A stretch of 8,603 nucleotides of DNA from Bacillota bacterium (GTDB lineage: Bacteria; Bacillota; Clostridia; Lachnospirales; Lachnospiraceae): positions 1 through 8,603 of the forward strand of contig JAEZKD010000072.1 in NCBI GenBank assembly GCA_023415655.1, given 5' to 3'. The position numbers were made by a program, and so were the translations under genes. The notes beneath the pieces were generated by a model. The model had not been told where the DNA came from and searched no databases. It saw only the letters and a program-made list of their open reading frames with translations. Of this stretch, positions 1 to 6,203 are shown one piece after another. The first letter of the stretch is position 1; each line of letters starts with the position of its first letter.

Positions 1-104
1 ATGGATTTTCATCCGCGATGGCATGGGTCTATTTCCTAATTGTTATTGTTGTAATAGCAATAAGCTCAGCAATAATTTCAAAGGGGGTTTATTACTATGA
101 CTGA
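1..104 (+). CDS. carbohydrate ABC transporter permease, MalF/UgpA type (C-terminal fragment)
   Basis: Only the last 33 codons are in the window, read from base 3 to a TGA at 102-104. The peptide is a hydrophobic helix (AMAWVYFLIVIVVIAISSAI) followed by a short tail, SKGVYYYD. A 'SAMAW' segment leading into a final membrane helix and a short polar end is typical of the first permease subunit of carbohydrate-uptake ABC transporters. The stop overlaps the start of the next permease in an ATGACTGA junction (97-104), which implies translational coupling. Family assignment rests on this short tail and on the neighbours, so it is likely but not proven. Confidence 0.75.
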   Translation, partial: GFSSAMAWVYFLIVIVVIAISSAIISKGVYYYD

Positions 105-1086
105 GAAAAAAGCAAGCTTTTGGGAAAGAAACAAAAAGTCCAATGGATATCTGTTAAAAAAGGTAGTCAGACAAAAATCAGTTACTGTGATCCGGGCAAT
201 TTTATTATTCGGCCTTTGCTTTCTGATTTTACAACCGATCTTCAATAAGATTTCAGTCAGCTTTATGGCAGAAGAAGATCTCTATAATGCTACCGTTATT
301 ACGATTCCTGAGCATTTTACTGGGGCCAATTATCAACTTGCTGCTGACTTTATGAGTTATTGGAAAGCATTGTTTAATACATCAATCATATCTTTGAGCA
401 TTGCAGTGCTACAGATCGTTATGTGTACATTGGTCGGATATGGATTTGCCAGATTTGAGTTTCCATTCAAAAAATTTTGGTTTGGATGTGTCATTCTTGC
501 AATTATTATACCACCGCAGACCATTTCAACGTCTCTATACCTACATTTTAGGTATTTTGATGTGTTTGGTATTTTTAAGAGGTTCACAGGCAGTACGATC
601 AACTTAAGAGGTTCGGTTCTCCCGTACTATATGATGAGTACATTCTGTATGGGATTAAAGAATGGCTTGTACATCTTTATGCTCAGACAGTTCTTTCGAA
701 ATGTTCCAAAAGAGCTGGAAGAAGCAGCATACGTGGATGGAAGTGGAACATTAAGAACCTTTTTCAAAGTAATTCTTCCGGATGCGAAACCAATTCTAAC
801 ATCATGCTTTTTGTTTGCATTTGTTTGGCAATGGACGGATAGCTTTTATTCTAAAACATTCCTGGGTAATATTAAGCTGTTATCGGTCCAATTAGGGCAG
901 ATCGCTGATAAACTCGATCGATATGCGATATTAAAGCTTGATCAACCAGGCGGCGCATCCGTTGGATATACAAGTAGTATTATATCTACCGGAACACTTA
1001 TGGTAATTATTCCGTTACTGATTTTATATCTGTTCGCGCAAAAGGGCTTCATCGAAAACTTAAGCAGTTCAGGAATTAAGATGTAA
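97..1086 (+). CDS. carbohydrate ABC transporter permease, MalG/UgpE type
   Basis: This 329-residue inner-membrane subunit would form the transport channel together with the permease just upstream. Hydrophobic segments lie near residues 30-50, 93-117, 127-148, 172-195, 230-247 and 296-315. The cytoplasmic EAA loop that docks the ATPase is clear: EAAYVDG at 209-215 followed by ILP at 226-228, matching the family pattern EAA-x3-G...I-x-LP. The C-terminus GIKM is also usual for this subunit. The protein is somewhat longer than the common length of about 280, owing to a polar N-terminal extension of about 30 residues and extra sequence near 150-172. The ATG at 97 has an AAGGGGG ribosome site (81-87) and overlaps the previous stop by 8 bases. 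No ATPase lies between this gene and the operon's terminator, so a shared MsmX/MsmK-like ATPase encoded elsewhere probably energises it (inference). The substrate cannot be named. Confidence 0.93.
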   Translation: MTEKKASFWERNKKSNGYLLKKVVRQKSVTVIRAILLFGLCFLILQPIFNKISVSFMAEEDLYNATVITIPEHFTGANYQLAADFMSYWKALFNTSIISLSIAVLQIVMCTLVGYGFARFEFPFKKFWFGCVILAIIIPPQTISTSLYLHFRYFDVFGIFKRFTGSTINLRGSVLPYYMMSTFCMGLKNGLYIFMLRQFFRNVPKELEEAAYVDGSGTLRTFFKVILPDAKPILTSCFLFAFVWQWTDSFYSKTFLGNIKLLSVQLGQIADKLDRYAILKLDQPGGASVGYTSSIISTGTLMVIIPLLILYLFAQKGFIENLSSSGIKM

Positions 1087-1122
1087 CGGATATAAATACA
1101 AAAATAAATAGGAGGGATTGAA

Positions 1123-2571
1123 ATGAAATTAAAAAAGGTACAGAAACTACTTGCAGGATCATTATCTGCTATGTTGATCTTAGGTGTTGCTGCATGCGGT
1201 AAGTCCGAAACCGCTAATGTGGATGTAACACCAGAACCAACCAAAGCAGCAGAGGCAACTAAGGCTGCTGATCCAACAGCAACGCCGGAACCTGAAAGTC
1301 CATATGTTGTGTTAAAGGACAAAGATGGCAATGTATACGATTTAGGTGGCATTGAAGTTATCATTCGTGACTGGTGGAGCCCTGGGGAAGAACCAGAAGC
1401 AACCAATGCATATGAAGAAGCTCGTTTAGACTATCTAGACTGGATTCAGGAAACATATAATTTTACGATTAAGCAGTTAGGTGAAGGCGATTGGGAATCT
1501 GCTCCGGAAGACTTCCAGAACTATGTAACCTCTGGTGGAGATGACAGAAACTTAGTATTCTGTCTTCAGAATGCAGGTTCTACGGTTACTGCTATGAAGA
1601 ATGGTTTGATGTTTGACTTAAACAAATTAGACTGCCTTGATTTTAGTCAAGAGTATTGGAACCAAGCAATGCGTGAACTTGGAACGGTAAATGGTGCGAC
1701 CTACTTAATGACAGCTCGTACTCCTGAACCAAGAGGAGGAATGTACTTCAATAAGAGATTACTCAAAGAAGCTGGTATCGATCCTCAGGAAATCTATGAT
1801 CTTCAGGAGAATATGGAGTGGACTTGGGAAAAGTTTGAGGAAATCTGCAAGCAAATCCATGTAGATACAGATAATGATGGCATCGTTGATCGTTATGCAA
1901 TGGTTTGTGATGCAACATCGATGTTCTATGAAGCAGTATACTCCAACAATACCGATATTATTGGACGTGATGAAAATGGTAAGTACATCAATACCGTTGA
2001 ATCTGATGCGACCATGCAGGCTTTGAATTGGGCAATTGATATGATGGATAAATATCGTTATATGCCTGATGGTGCTGAATGGGATTATTGGAAGACAGCA
2101 TTCGTTAACGGCGAAGGCGCTTTTATAGCTTATGATGCTTATGCTAGTTCCAATGAATTCAAAGATATGGAAGATGATTTCGGCTTTGTATGTTTCCCTA
2201 TGGGACCAAACGCTACTGACTACTGTAACGTTTACAAAGACAATCCTTATGCAATCCCAGGATGCTATGATGCAGACAAAGCATGGAAAATTGCTTTTGC
2301 ATTTAATCTTTATGAAGGTCCAGTTCCTGGATTTGAAGATTACAATGGTGCAGCCAATACATATTACAACTCCATGCGTGACACAGAATCTGTAGATCTT
2401 ACGATTAACAGAATGTGGAAGAATGGTAAGTACAACTACATCAGCTTAATCCCTGGTTTGGATACTGGTGCTCAGTTTATTTGGAATATAGGAAGCTGGA
2501 ATCCACCTGCACAGCAGGCTGAAGTAATCCGTAACGAATGGCAGTCCTATATTGATGAGGCAAATAAATAG
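1123..2571 (+). CDS. extracellular solute-binding lipoprotein, family 1 (carbohydrate ABC transporter)
   Basis: This 482-residue lipoprotein would capture the substrate outside the cell for the two permeases encoded just upstream. The N-terminus has lysines, a hydrophobic stretch and the lipobox V-A-A-C, with the lipidated cysteine at residue 25. A Thr/Pro/Ala/Glu-rich linker follows (about 30-60), as is common in Gram-positive binding proteins. The body resembles long family-1 carbohydrate-binding proteins: an Asp/Trp-rich early part (IRDWWSPGEE), GMYFNKRLLKEAGID near 206-220, and WTWEKFEEICKQI near 233-245. The calcium-loop-like motif DTDNDGIVD (248-256) fits DxDxDGxxD, which recurs in this family. 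The many aromatic residues suit stacking against sugar rings, but no ligand can be assigned. The ATG has a strong AGGAGGGA site (1110-1117), and 36 bases separate it from the permease stop. The binding protein is last in the operon and is followed directly by a terminator. Confidence 0.93.
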   Translation: MKLKKVQKLLAGSLSAMLILGVAACGKSETANVDVTPEPTKAAEATKAADPTATPEPESPYVVLKDKDGNVYDLGGIEVIIRDWWSPGEEPEATNAYEEARLDYLDWIQETYNFTIKQLGEGDWESAPEDFQNYVTSGGDDRNLVFCLQNAGSTVTAMKNGLMFDLNKLDCLDFSQEYWNQAMRELGTVNGATYLMTARTPEPRGGMYFNKRLLKEAGIDPQEIYDLQENMEWTWEKFEEICKQIHVDTDNDGIVDRYAMVCDATSMFYEAVYSNNTDIIGRDENGKYINTVESDATMQALNWAIDMMDKYRYMPDGAEWDYWKTAFVNGEGAFIAYDAYASSNEFKDMEDDFGFVCFPMGPNATDYCNVYKDNPYAIPGCYDADKAWKIAFAFNLYEGPVPGFEDYNGAANTYYNSMRDTESVDLTINRMWKNGKYNYISLIPGLDTGAQFIWNIGSWNPPAQQAEVIRNEWQSYIDEANK

Positions 2572-2607
2572 ATTACATTGGATGTTTGAAGATAGGATAT
2601 ATGAGAG

Positions 2608-2640
2608 AAGGAAGAGATGCATTGCATCTCTTCCTTTTTT
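2608..2640 (+). terminator. intrinsic terminator of the permease/binding-protein operon
   Basis: A perfect 13-bp stem (AAGGAAGAGATGC, 2608-2620, with its complement 2624-2636) has a 3-base ATT loop and runs into six T residues (2635-2640). It begins 37 bases after the binding-protein stop. It should end the upstream operon and isolate the WG-repeat gene. Confidence 0.93.
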
Positions 2641-2734
2641 CTATTAATCACAGGGTATCGAACTAAAATAATTATAGTAAATCATCAAAATTTGTCAATC
2701 AAAAAAAGGAAAAAAATGTAAATATATAATGCCA

Positions 2735-2762
2735 TTTCAAAGCTTATATGGTATGGTATAAA
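2735..2762 (+). promoter_or_regulatory. possible promoter of the WG-repeat gene (extended -10)
   Basis: TGGTATAAA (2754-2762) reads as an extended -10 element, with a poor -35 (TTTCAA, 2735-2740) 16 bases upstream. A second copy of ATGGTATA lies 40 bases further on (2793-2800). The region is very AT-rich, so chance matches are easy. A promoter is nevertheless expected here because a strong terminator lies just upstream. Confidence 0.35.
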
Positions 2763-2806
2763 TAATCAATATAAAAGGCGAATAATTCAAAAATGGTATA
2801 GCTTTG

Positions 2807-2820
2807 CAATACATGTATTG
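2807..2820. promoter_or_regulatory. 14-bp palindrome in the leader of the WG-repeat gene
   Basis: CAATACATGTATTG is a perfect 14-bp inverted repeat, 67 bases before the ATG and downstream of the putative promoter. It could be an operator or a small RNA hairpin. Nothing in the window identifies a partner protein, and no second copy was noticed. Confidence 0.35.
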
Positions 2821-2887
2821 GATGATTAGAGAAGTTTACAAGTATCAGCGCAATTTATATTTATTTAATAATTTAAGGAGACATATT

Positions 2888-4087
2888 ATGAAAAAATTTA
2901 CTATATTAACCTGTTTATTTATCATATTATGTACAAATGTATCGGTAAATGCTGCAGATAAAGTTAAAAAGAAGATACTTAAGTATAATGTTGTGAATTG
3001 CTTCCATGATGGTTTAGCAAGAGCTTACCGAACAAATTCTAAAGGTGGGGTAAAAGATTATGGCTTTGTCAACACAAAGGGAGAATGGAAATTAACGAAT
3101 GATGGGAACATATCTGATTTTAGTGAGGGATTAGCCCGTGATTCTTCAACGGCGAATCAACGTAATTATATCAATAAAAAGGGGAAGGTTATTTTTACTC
3201 TTAGTAAAGAGTTAACTCCTGGAGGCCCTGGACATTTCAGTGTATATGGAGACTTTCATGATGGGAGAGCTATTGTTCATAAAGGTAGAAATACTAATGC
3301 GTGTGGTGCAATAAATAAAGCAGGAGAGCTTGTCATACCTTGTAAATATTGGGGAATAAGTGACTTTTCTCATAGTTATGCTGTTGCTGCCAAAGATAAT
3401 AAAATGGGTCTTATCGATACGAATGGCAAGGTTATAGTACCTTTTGTTTATGAATATGGTGAAGCAGTAACGGATGGTTTTATTTTTTCCAAAAACTCTA
3501 ATTTCTGGGAGATCTATATGAAGCCAGGATGGTGGTTTTATCATGAGATTTCTACATATGATGTTTATGACGCCGATGCTAATTTAGTAATGACAGATGC
3601 CAATGGTATAAAAGACATGGATAATGGGATCATCGTCGTACATGATGATAATTACAATTATATTGATAGTGATGGCATACGAACAGGTCAATGGAAAACA
3701 ATAGATGTTTCGGGGCGAGTTGTTTATACTGCAGCGGATGGTATGAGTATATGCAATCTTGGTGAAGGGATGTATTCGATAGGTGATTTAGAATATGAAC
3801 AATTGATGAATAGTTCAGGTAATTTGATCGGTAATAAGAAATATGCCATTATAGGTTATTTTTCTGGGAATTACGCTGTTGTTCAAGAAGCGAAATATGA
3901 TGAAGCAAAATTAGAAAACAGTGGGAAATACGGTATCATAGATAAAACTGGTAAAGAAGTAGTCCCATGTGAATATGAATTACCTTATTTAAGCGATATA
4001 TTAGAAAATATTGAAAATGGCTATGTAATTTTGATAGATTCCAAAGAAAGAAGTGTACTATTTACTTTGCCTGATGAAAATGAATGA
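2888..4087 (+). CDS. exported WG-repeat protein of unknown function
   Basis: This 399-residue protein starts with a Sec signal peptide: MKK, a hydrophobic core, and a likely signal peptidase I site after VNA (residue 22). The ATG at 2888 is chosen because AAGGAG (2875-2880) sits 7 bases before it and the signal peptide begins there. An in-frame ATG at 2804 would add 28 unlikely residues and lacks a ribosome site. The mature part carries degenerate WG (KWG) beta-repeats of the form 'G-hydrophobic-I-[DN]-x-x-G-[KE]-hydrophobic-V-x-P-x-x-Y'. The clearest are near 58-84 (YGFVNTKGEW), 93-103, 139-170 (GAINKAGELVIPCKY), 173-199 (MGLIDTNGKVIVPFVYEY) and 348-381 (YGIIDKTGKEVVPCEY). The middle (about 200-320) is more divergent. 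WG repeats are thought to form small beta units in surface or secreted proteins, but no enzymatic role is established. It stands alone between a terminator and a hairpin, so context gives no function. Confidence 0.85.
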   Translation: MKKFTILTCLFIILCTNVSVNAADKVKKKILKYNVVNCFHDGLARAYRTNSKGGVKDYGFVNTKGEWKLTNDGNISDFSEGLARDSSTANQRNYINKKGKVIFTLSKELTPGGPGHFSVYGDFHDGRAIVHKGRNTNACGAINKAGELVIPCKYWGISDFSHSYAVAAKDNKMGLIDTNGKVIVPFVYEYGEAVTDGFIFSKNSNFWEIYMKPGWWFYHEISTYDVYDADANLVMTDANGIKDMDNGIIVVHDDNYNYIDSDGIRTGQWKTIDVSGRVVYTAADGMSICNLGEGMYSIGDLEYEQLMNSSGNLIGNKKYAIIGYFSGNYAVVQEAKYDEAKLENSGKYGIIDKTGKEVVPCEYELPYLSDILENIENGYVILIDSKERSVLFTLPDENE

Positions 4088-4301
4088 AGTTTTTTACCAT
4101 CATGAAGTAATGAGCTTTGAGTTAAATAAGAAATACTAAAAGCAATGTTTCAGTAGAATTGGATAGCTGATGAATTCACAATAGATGCTTATGAATAATG
4201 CATACTTAACTAGATAAAGTCATCCGTCTGGATGACTTTATCTAGTACACCATTCATATTAGTTAAAAGACGGATAATTGTTCATAATCATGCAAAGAAA
4301 C
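4088..4301. other. gene-free stretch after the WG-repeat gene
   Basis: Together with the leader of the next gene, more than 300 bases here lack a convincing gene. A six-T run (4090-4095) just after the WG-repeat stop has no good stem before it. A perfect hairpin lies at 4209-4246, listed separately. A short leftward reading frame opposite 4259-4471 has no ribosome site and overlaps the rubrerythrin-like gene, so it is not called. Confidence 0.6.
4209..4246. repeat. perfect 17-bp inverted repeat with 4-base loop, no U-tract
   Basis: ACTAGATAAAGTCATCC (4209-4225) and its exact complement (4230-4246) enclose the loop GTCT. The flanks ACTTA and ACACC provide no T-run on either strand. A shorter outer pair, TATGAAT (4190-4196) and ATTCATA (4252-4258), can extend it through an internal loop. 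It is the only strong hairpin after the WG-repeat gene, so it may end or protect that transcript as a tail-less terminator. A remnant of a small mobile repeat is an alternative. Confidence 0.7.
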
Positions 4302-4316
4302 TGATAATAATTATTA
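4302..4316. promoter_or_regulatory. Fur/PerR-like 7-1-7 box
   Basis: TGATAATAATTATTA matches the Bacillus Fur consensus TGATAATNATTATCA at 14 of 15 positions and the PerR consensus TTATAATNATTATAA at 13 of 15. It sits 15 bases upstream of the -35 of the rubrerythrin-like gene. Clostridial rubrerythrins are often in peroxide or iron regulons, which makes the context favourable. The AT-rich background and the position outside the core promoter weaken the case. Confidence 0.45.
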
Positions 4317-4331
4317 TTTAGGGCAATGGTC

Positions 4332-4360
4332 TTGCAACAAATAGTATTAAGCGATATACT
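4332..4360 (+). promoter_or_regulatory. sigma-A-type promoter of the rubrerythrin-like gene
   Basis: TTGCAA (4332-4337), a 17-base spacer and TATACT (4355-4360) give a good vegetative promoter. Transcription should start near 4367, about 25 bases before the AGGAAAGGGGG ribosome-binding stretch (4391-4401). Confidence 0.65.
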
Positions 4361-4435
4361 AATCTCATATTTAGACGTTATACAAAGTAAAGGAAAGGGG
4401 GAATTCATATCGATGTATTTGAATTCGCGATAGCG

Positions 4436-4894
4436 ATGGAAAATGATATGGAGAATTTTTATAAGAAGCAAGCAGAATCAAACAAAGACAATAGCCTTAA
4501 AGTTGTTTTTGATATGCTTGCAAAAGAAGAAGAAAATCACTCCAGAATTCTAAGTGCAAACGCAGATAAATTAACAATACCACTAGAAGAAAGTCATATA
4601 CTCAATGAATCACAACTAATATTTAAAAATCTAGAACCTGTTAAATCGGATATACATAAGACTCCAACACAGTTAGAATTATATCGTTATGCTTTAGATA
4701 AAGAAGAAGAGAGTGTAAAGTTATATCGTGATTTATATGCCAAAGCGACTACAGATGAAGTTAAAACAGTTTTTAGTTACTTGATTAAGCAAGAAGAAAC
4801 ACATTGCATTATCATTGGAGAATTAGTAAAACTGGTTAGTAGACCTGAAGAATGGGTGGAGTCTCCTGAATTTGGATTACGAGAGGAATATTAA
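4436..4894 (+). CDS. rubrerythrin-like / ferritin-like diiron protein
   Basis: This small, apparently cytoplasmic four-helix protein carries a complete two-iron ligand set. Numbered from the ATG at 4436 (152 residues), the likely ligands are E2, E32 and H35 (EENH) in the first half and E90, E120 and H123 (EETH) in the second. Both halves have the same 30 and 33-residue spacing and an aromatic seven residues after the first Glu (Y9, Y97), as in the duplicated rubrerythrin fold. There is no C-terminal rubredoxin CxxC domain. The tail RPEEWVESPEFGLREEY resembles short ferritin-family proteins of Clostridia. Related proteins reduce hydrogen peroxide or handle iron; the exact reaction here is inferred. 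The reading frame is open upstream and encodes IHIDVFEFAIA before M1, which fits helix A of the family, whereas the ATG has no ribosome site. A non-AUG start at ATT 4403 or ATC 4409 is therefore plausible. The gene is monocistronic, with its own promoter and terminator. Confidence 0.85.
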   Translation: MENDMENFYKKQAESNKDNSLKVVFDMLAKEEENHSRILSANADKLTIPLEESHILNESQLIFKNLEPVKSDIHKTPTQLELYRYALDKEEESVKLYRDLYAKATTDEVKTVFSYLIKQEETHCIIIGELVKLVSRPEEWVESPEFGLREEY

Positions 4895-4938
4895 TCAGCT
4901 GGGAATGTAGTTTAGCACGAGCCACGTCATTGATAATT

Positions 4939-4977
4939 AAAGATCCGATGAGAGTTTACTCTCATCGGATCTTTTTT
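4939..4977 (+). terminator. intrinsic terminator of the rubrerythrin-like gene
   Basis: A perfect 17-bp inverted repeat (AAAGATCCGATGAGAGT, 4939-4955, with its complement 4958-4974) is followed by T residues (4972-4977). The minimal two-base loop would open to about six in RNA. It lies 45 bases after the stop. On the other strand it could help end the leftward regulator transcript, but the T-run there is weak. Confidence 0.92.
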
Positions 4978-5062
4978 GCCATGTACAGGACGACAGTTAA
5001 ATTACCATATCTTTTTGAAATCAACTTATCACTGCATTTGTATATATGGGGCATTCTTTCTT

Positions 5063-5137
5063 CGTCTAATAACTTTCTTTCTCCATCTAATAACTTTCCT
5101 GCTTCATCTAATAACTTTCCTGTTTTCATCTAATAAC
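5063..5137. repeat. 21-bp tandem repeat spanning the regulator's stop codon
   Basis: The core TCTAATAAC occurs at 5065, 5086, 5107 and 5129, so the period is 21, 21 and then 22 bases. The first three copies share TCTAATAACTTTC and the fourth diverges after TCTAATAAC. Read leftward, the units encode seven-residue blocks of KLLDE type. The fourth unit (5127 onward) codes for the QLLDE near the regulator's C-terminus. The extra base in the TTTT at 5123-5126 shifts the frame, so the regulator stops at 5104-5106 inside the array. Confidence 0.9.
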
Positions 5138-6063
5138 TGTTCAGCAAAATCTAAGGTAGTCATTAGTACATCAATGAACCCACTAGCCAAAGCTGCTTTT
5201 GTAGGCTCTATCTTATTCGGACCGGCAACGATAGCGATTACAGTAGTCTTATCATTTTTTCGAAGTGGTAATCCAATGGAACGAGAATTGAGTGGCGTAT
5301 CAATTATTTTGCCTTCAGAAGTTAGATATGAGGTACATACGGATGCAACTGCACCTTTACTTATTAAATCAGTAATGTCCTCACGTACAAAGGCACCACC
5401 TTCATAAGCAGTGGAGGTGGTACTTATTTGACCTATTCCTACTAGGATAACGTTACAGTGTGTACCTTTTTCTAAGACTTTTGCAATGGCAGGTTCTTTT
5501 AGCATGTATTGTCTTGCCTCATCACTTTGCATTAAGACTGGTGCATCCAGCGTACAATAACTTCCTCCAGTTTTTTGCGCTAGGGTCTGAGCGATAAGAT
5601 TCGCTTGCCAGCTTTGCCCCCGTGGACCCATACAGCCTACCAGAGGAATAAATTCTAGACCAGCTCTATTAAGACGATGTGCAGCATTTGCTACAGCAGC
5701 AATAGTTTTACCACTCATAACACCAACGGACGAAAAATCTGTAAGGTAGGTATCGAGTTGCTCAGCACATTGTTCTCCAAGTTTCATTCTCATTTCATCC
5801 GAATTCTTGTATAATATATCTGTAACAAAGGCTCCTTTTAGATGATATTGGTCCATTAGCTTCTGTTCAATCGAAATTTCATGGGTATAGGGATTTTGTA
5901 TTGTGATCTGAACGATATTGTTCTCTTTTGCATAATTTAACATTCTACTAATTTGAGGTCTGGAAATACCTAGCATAGAAGATATTTCTTTCTGACTAAA
6001 ATTATCTTCATAAAATAATCTGCAGACCTTGACTAATAGTCTTGGGTTATCATAGATTGCCAT
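5104..6063 (-). CDS. SorC/DeoR-family sugar-sensing transcriptional regulator
   Basis: The 319-residue protein has an N-terminal helix-turn-helix (about residues 22-46, with FSQKEISSMLGISRPQISRML) and a C-terminal sugar-binding domain of the SorC/DeoR type (about 60-310). Landmarks of that domain are GVMSGKT at 114-120, LVGCMG at 141-146, VGIGQ at 208-212, GAVASVC at 237-243, SRSIGL at 260-265 and AGPNKIEPTKAAL at 280-291. In this family the domain binds a phosphorylated sugar, or a related small ligand, that alters DNA binding. The ATG at 6063 has AAAGGAGG five bases upstream. It is divergent from a sugar-binding-protein/ATPase operon whose promoter region holds matching palindromes, so local control and autoregulation are likely. 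Length is normal for the family, but the final NRKVIR is read out of phase through a tandem repeat, so the tail may have been changed by a one-base slip. The inducer cannot be named. Confidence 0.92.
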   Translation of the reverse strand: MAIYDNPRLLVKVCRLFYEDNFSQKEISSMLGISRPQISRMLNYAKENNIVQITIQNPYTHEISIEQKLMDQYHLKGAFVTDILYKNSDEMRMKLGEQCAEQLDTYLTDFSSVGVMSGKTIAAVANAAHRLNRAGLEFIPLVGCMGPRGQSWQANLIAQTLAQKTGGSYCTLDAPVLMQSDEARQYMLKEPAIAKVLEKGTHCNVILVGIGQISTTSTAYEGGAFVREDITDLISKGAVASVCTSYLTSEGKIIDTPLNSRSIGLPLRKNDKTTVIAIVAGPNKIEPTKAALASGFIDVLMTTLDFAEQLLDENRKVIR

Positions 6064-6080
6064 GGAATCCTCCTTTATTG

Positions 6081-6094
6081 TGAAATATATTTCA
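6081..6094. promoter_or_regulatory. operator candidate, site 1
   Basis: TGAAATATATTTCA is a perfect 14-bp palindrome (6-2-6). It lies next to the regulator's ribosome site and within its leader, where bound protein could block transcription or affect translation. It shares GAAATNNATTTCA with site 2. Confidence 0.6.
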
Positions 6095-6148
6095 TATATG
6101 TAACTGAATTAGTATTAAAATAACAGTAATTTTATCTTTTCTACTTAT

Positions 6149-6177
6149 ATAATACATCTATTTTTATAATAACACAA
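6149..6177 (-). promoter_or_regulatory. promoter of the SorC/DeoR-type regulator
   Basis: On the minus strand TTGTGT (6177-6172), a 17-base spacer and TATTAT (6154-6149) form a plausible vegetative promoter. The start would be near 6142, leaving a leader of about 78 bases that contains operator candidate 1. Confidence 0.5.
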
Positions 6178-6185
6178 TAGAAAAA

Positions 6186-6199
6186 CGAAATTAATTTCA
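6186..6199. promoter_or_regulatory. operator candidate, site 2
   Basis: CGAAATTAATTTCA matches site 1 in its GAAAT and ATTTCA arms, and its inner 12 bases are a perfect palindrome. It lies just upstream of the -35 of the binding-protein promoter and next to the regulator promoter, so one bound protein could affect both. Confidence 0.55.
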
Positions 6200-6203
6200 G
6201 TGG

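Noticed and set aside
942..1406. Leftward 154-residue reading frame opposite the permease/binding-protein junction
   Set aside because: It is antisense to two well-supported genes across their intergenic gap, with no family resemblance and a composition that mirrors the opposite strand.
2804..2887. N-terminal extension of the WG-repeat protein from an upstream ATG
   Set aside because: It would precede a clear signal peptide and lacks a ribosome site, whereas the ATG at 2888 has AAGGAG at good spacing.
4259..4471. Leftward 70-residue reading frame
   Set aside because: It has an AT-rich, low-complexity composition and no ribosome site, and it overlaps the promoter and start of the rubrerythrin-like gene.
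5118..5132. Programmed ribosomal frameshift at the end of the regulator
   Set aside because: GAA AAC AGG is not a classical slippery heptamer, there is no clear stimulatory structure, and the shifted product would exceed the normal family length. A mutational slip explains it more simply.
5063..5137. Short regular repeats as a possible CRISPR array
   Set aside because: The period is only 21 bases with no unique spacers, and the repeats overlap a coding end. This is a minisatellite, not a CRISPR.
4930..5407. Two rightward reading frames across the repeat and opposite the regulator
   Set aside because: They arise from the repeat being open in several frames and from antisense to the regulator. 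They lack ribosome sites and recognisable protein features.
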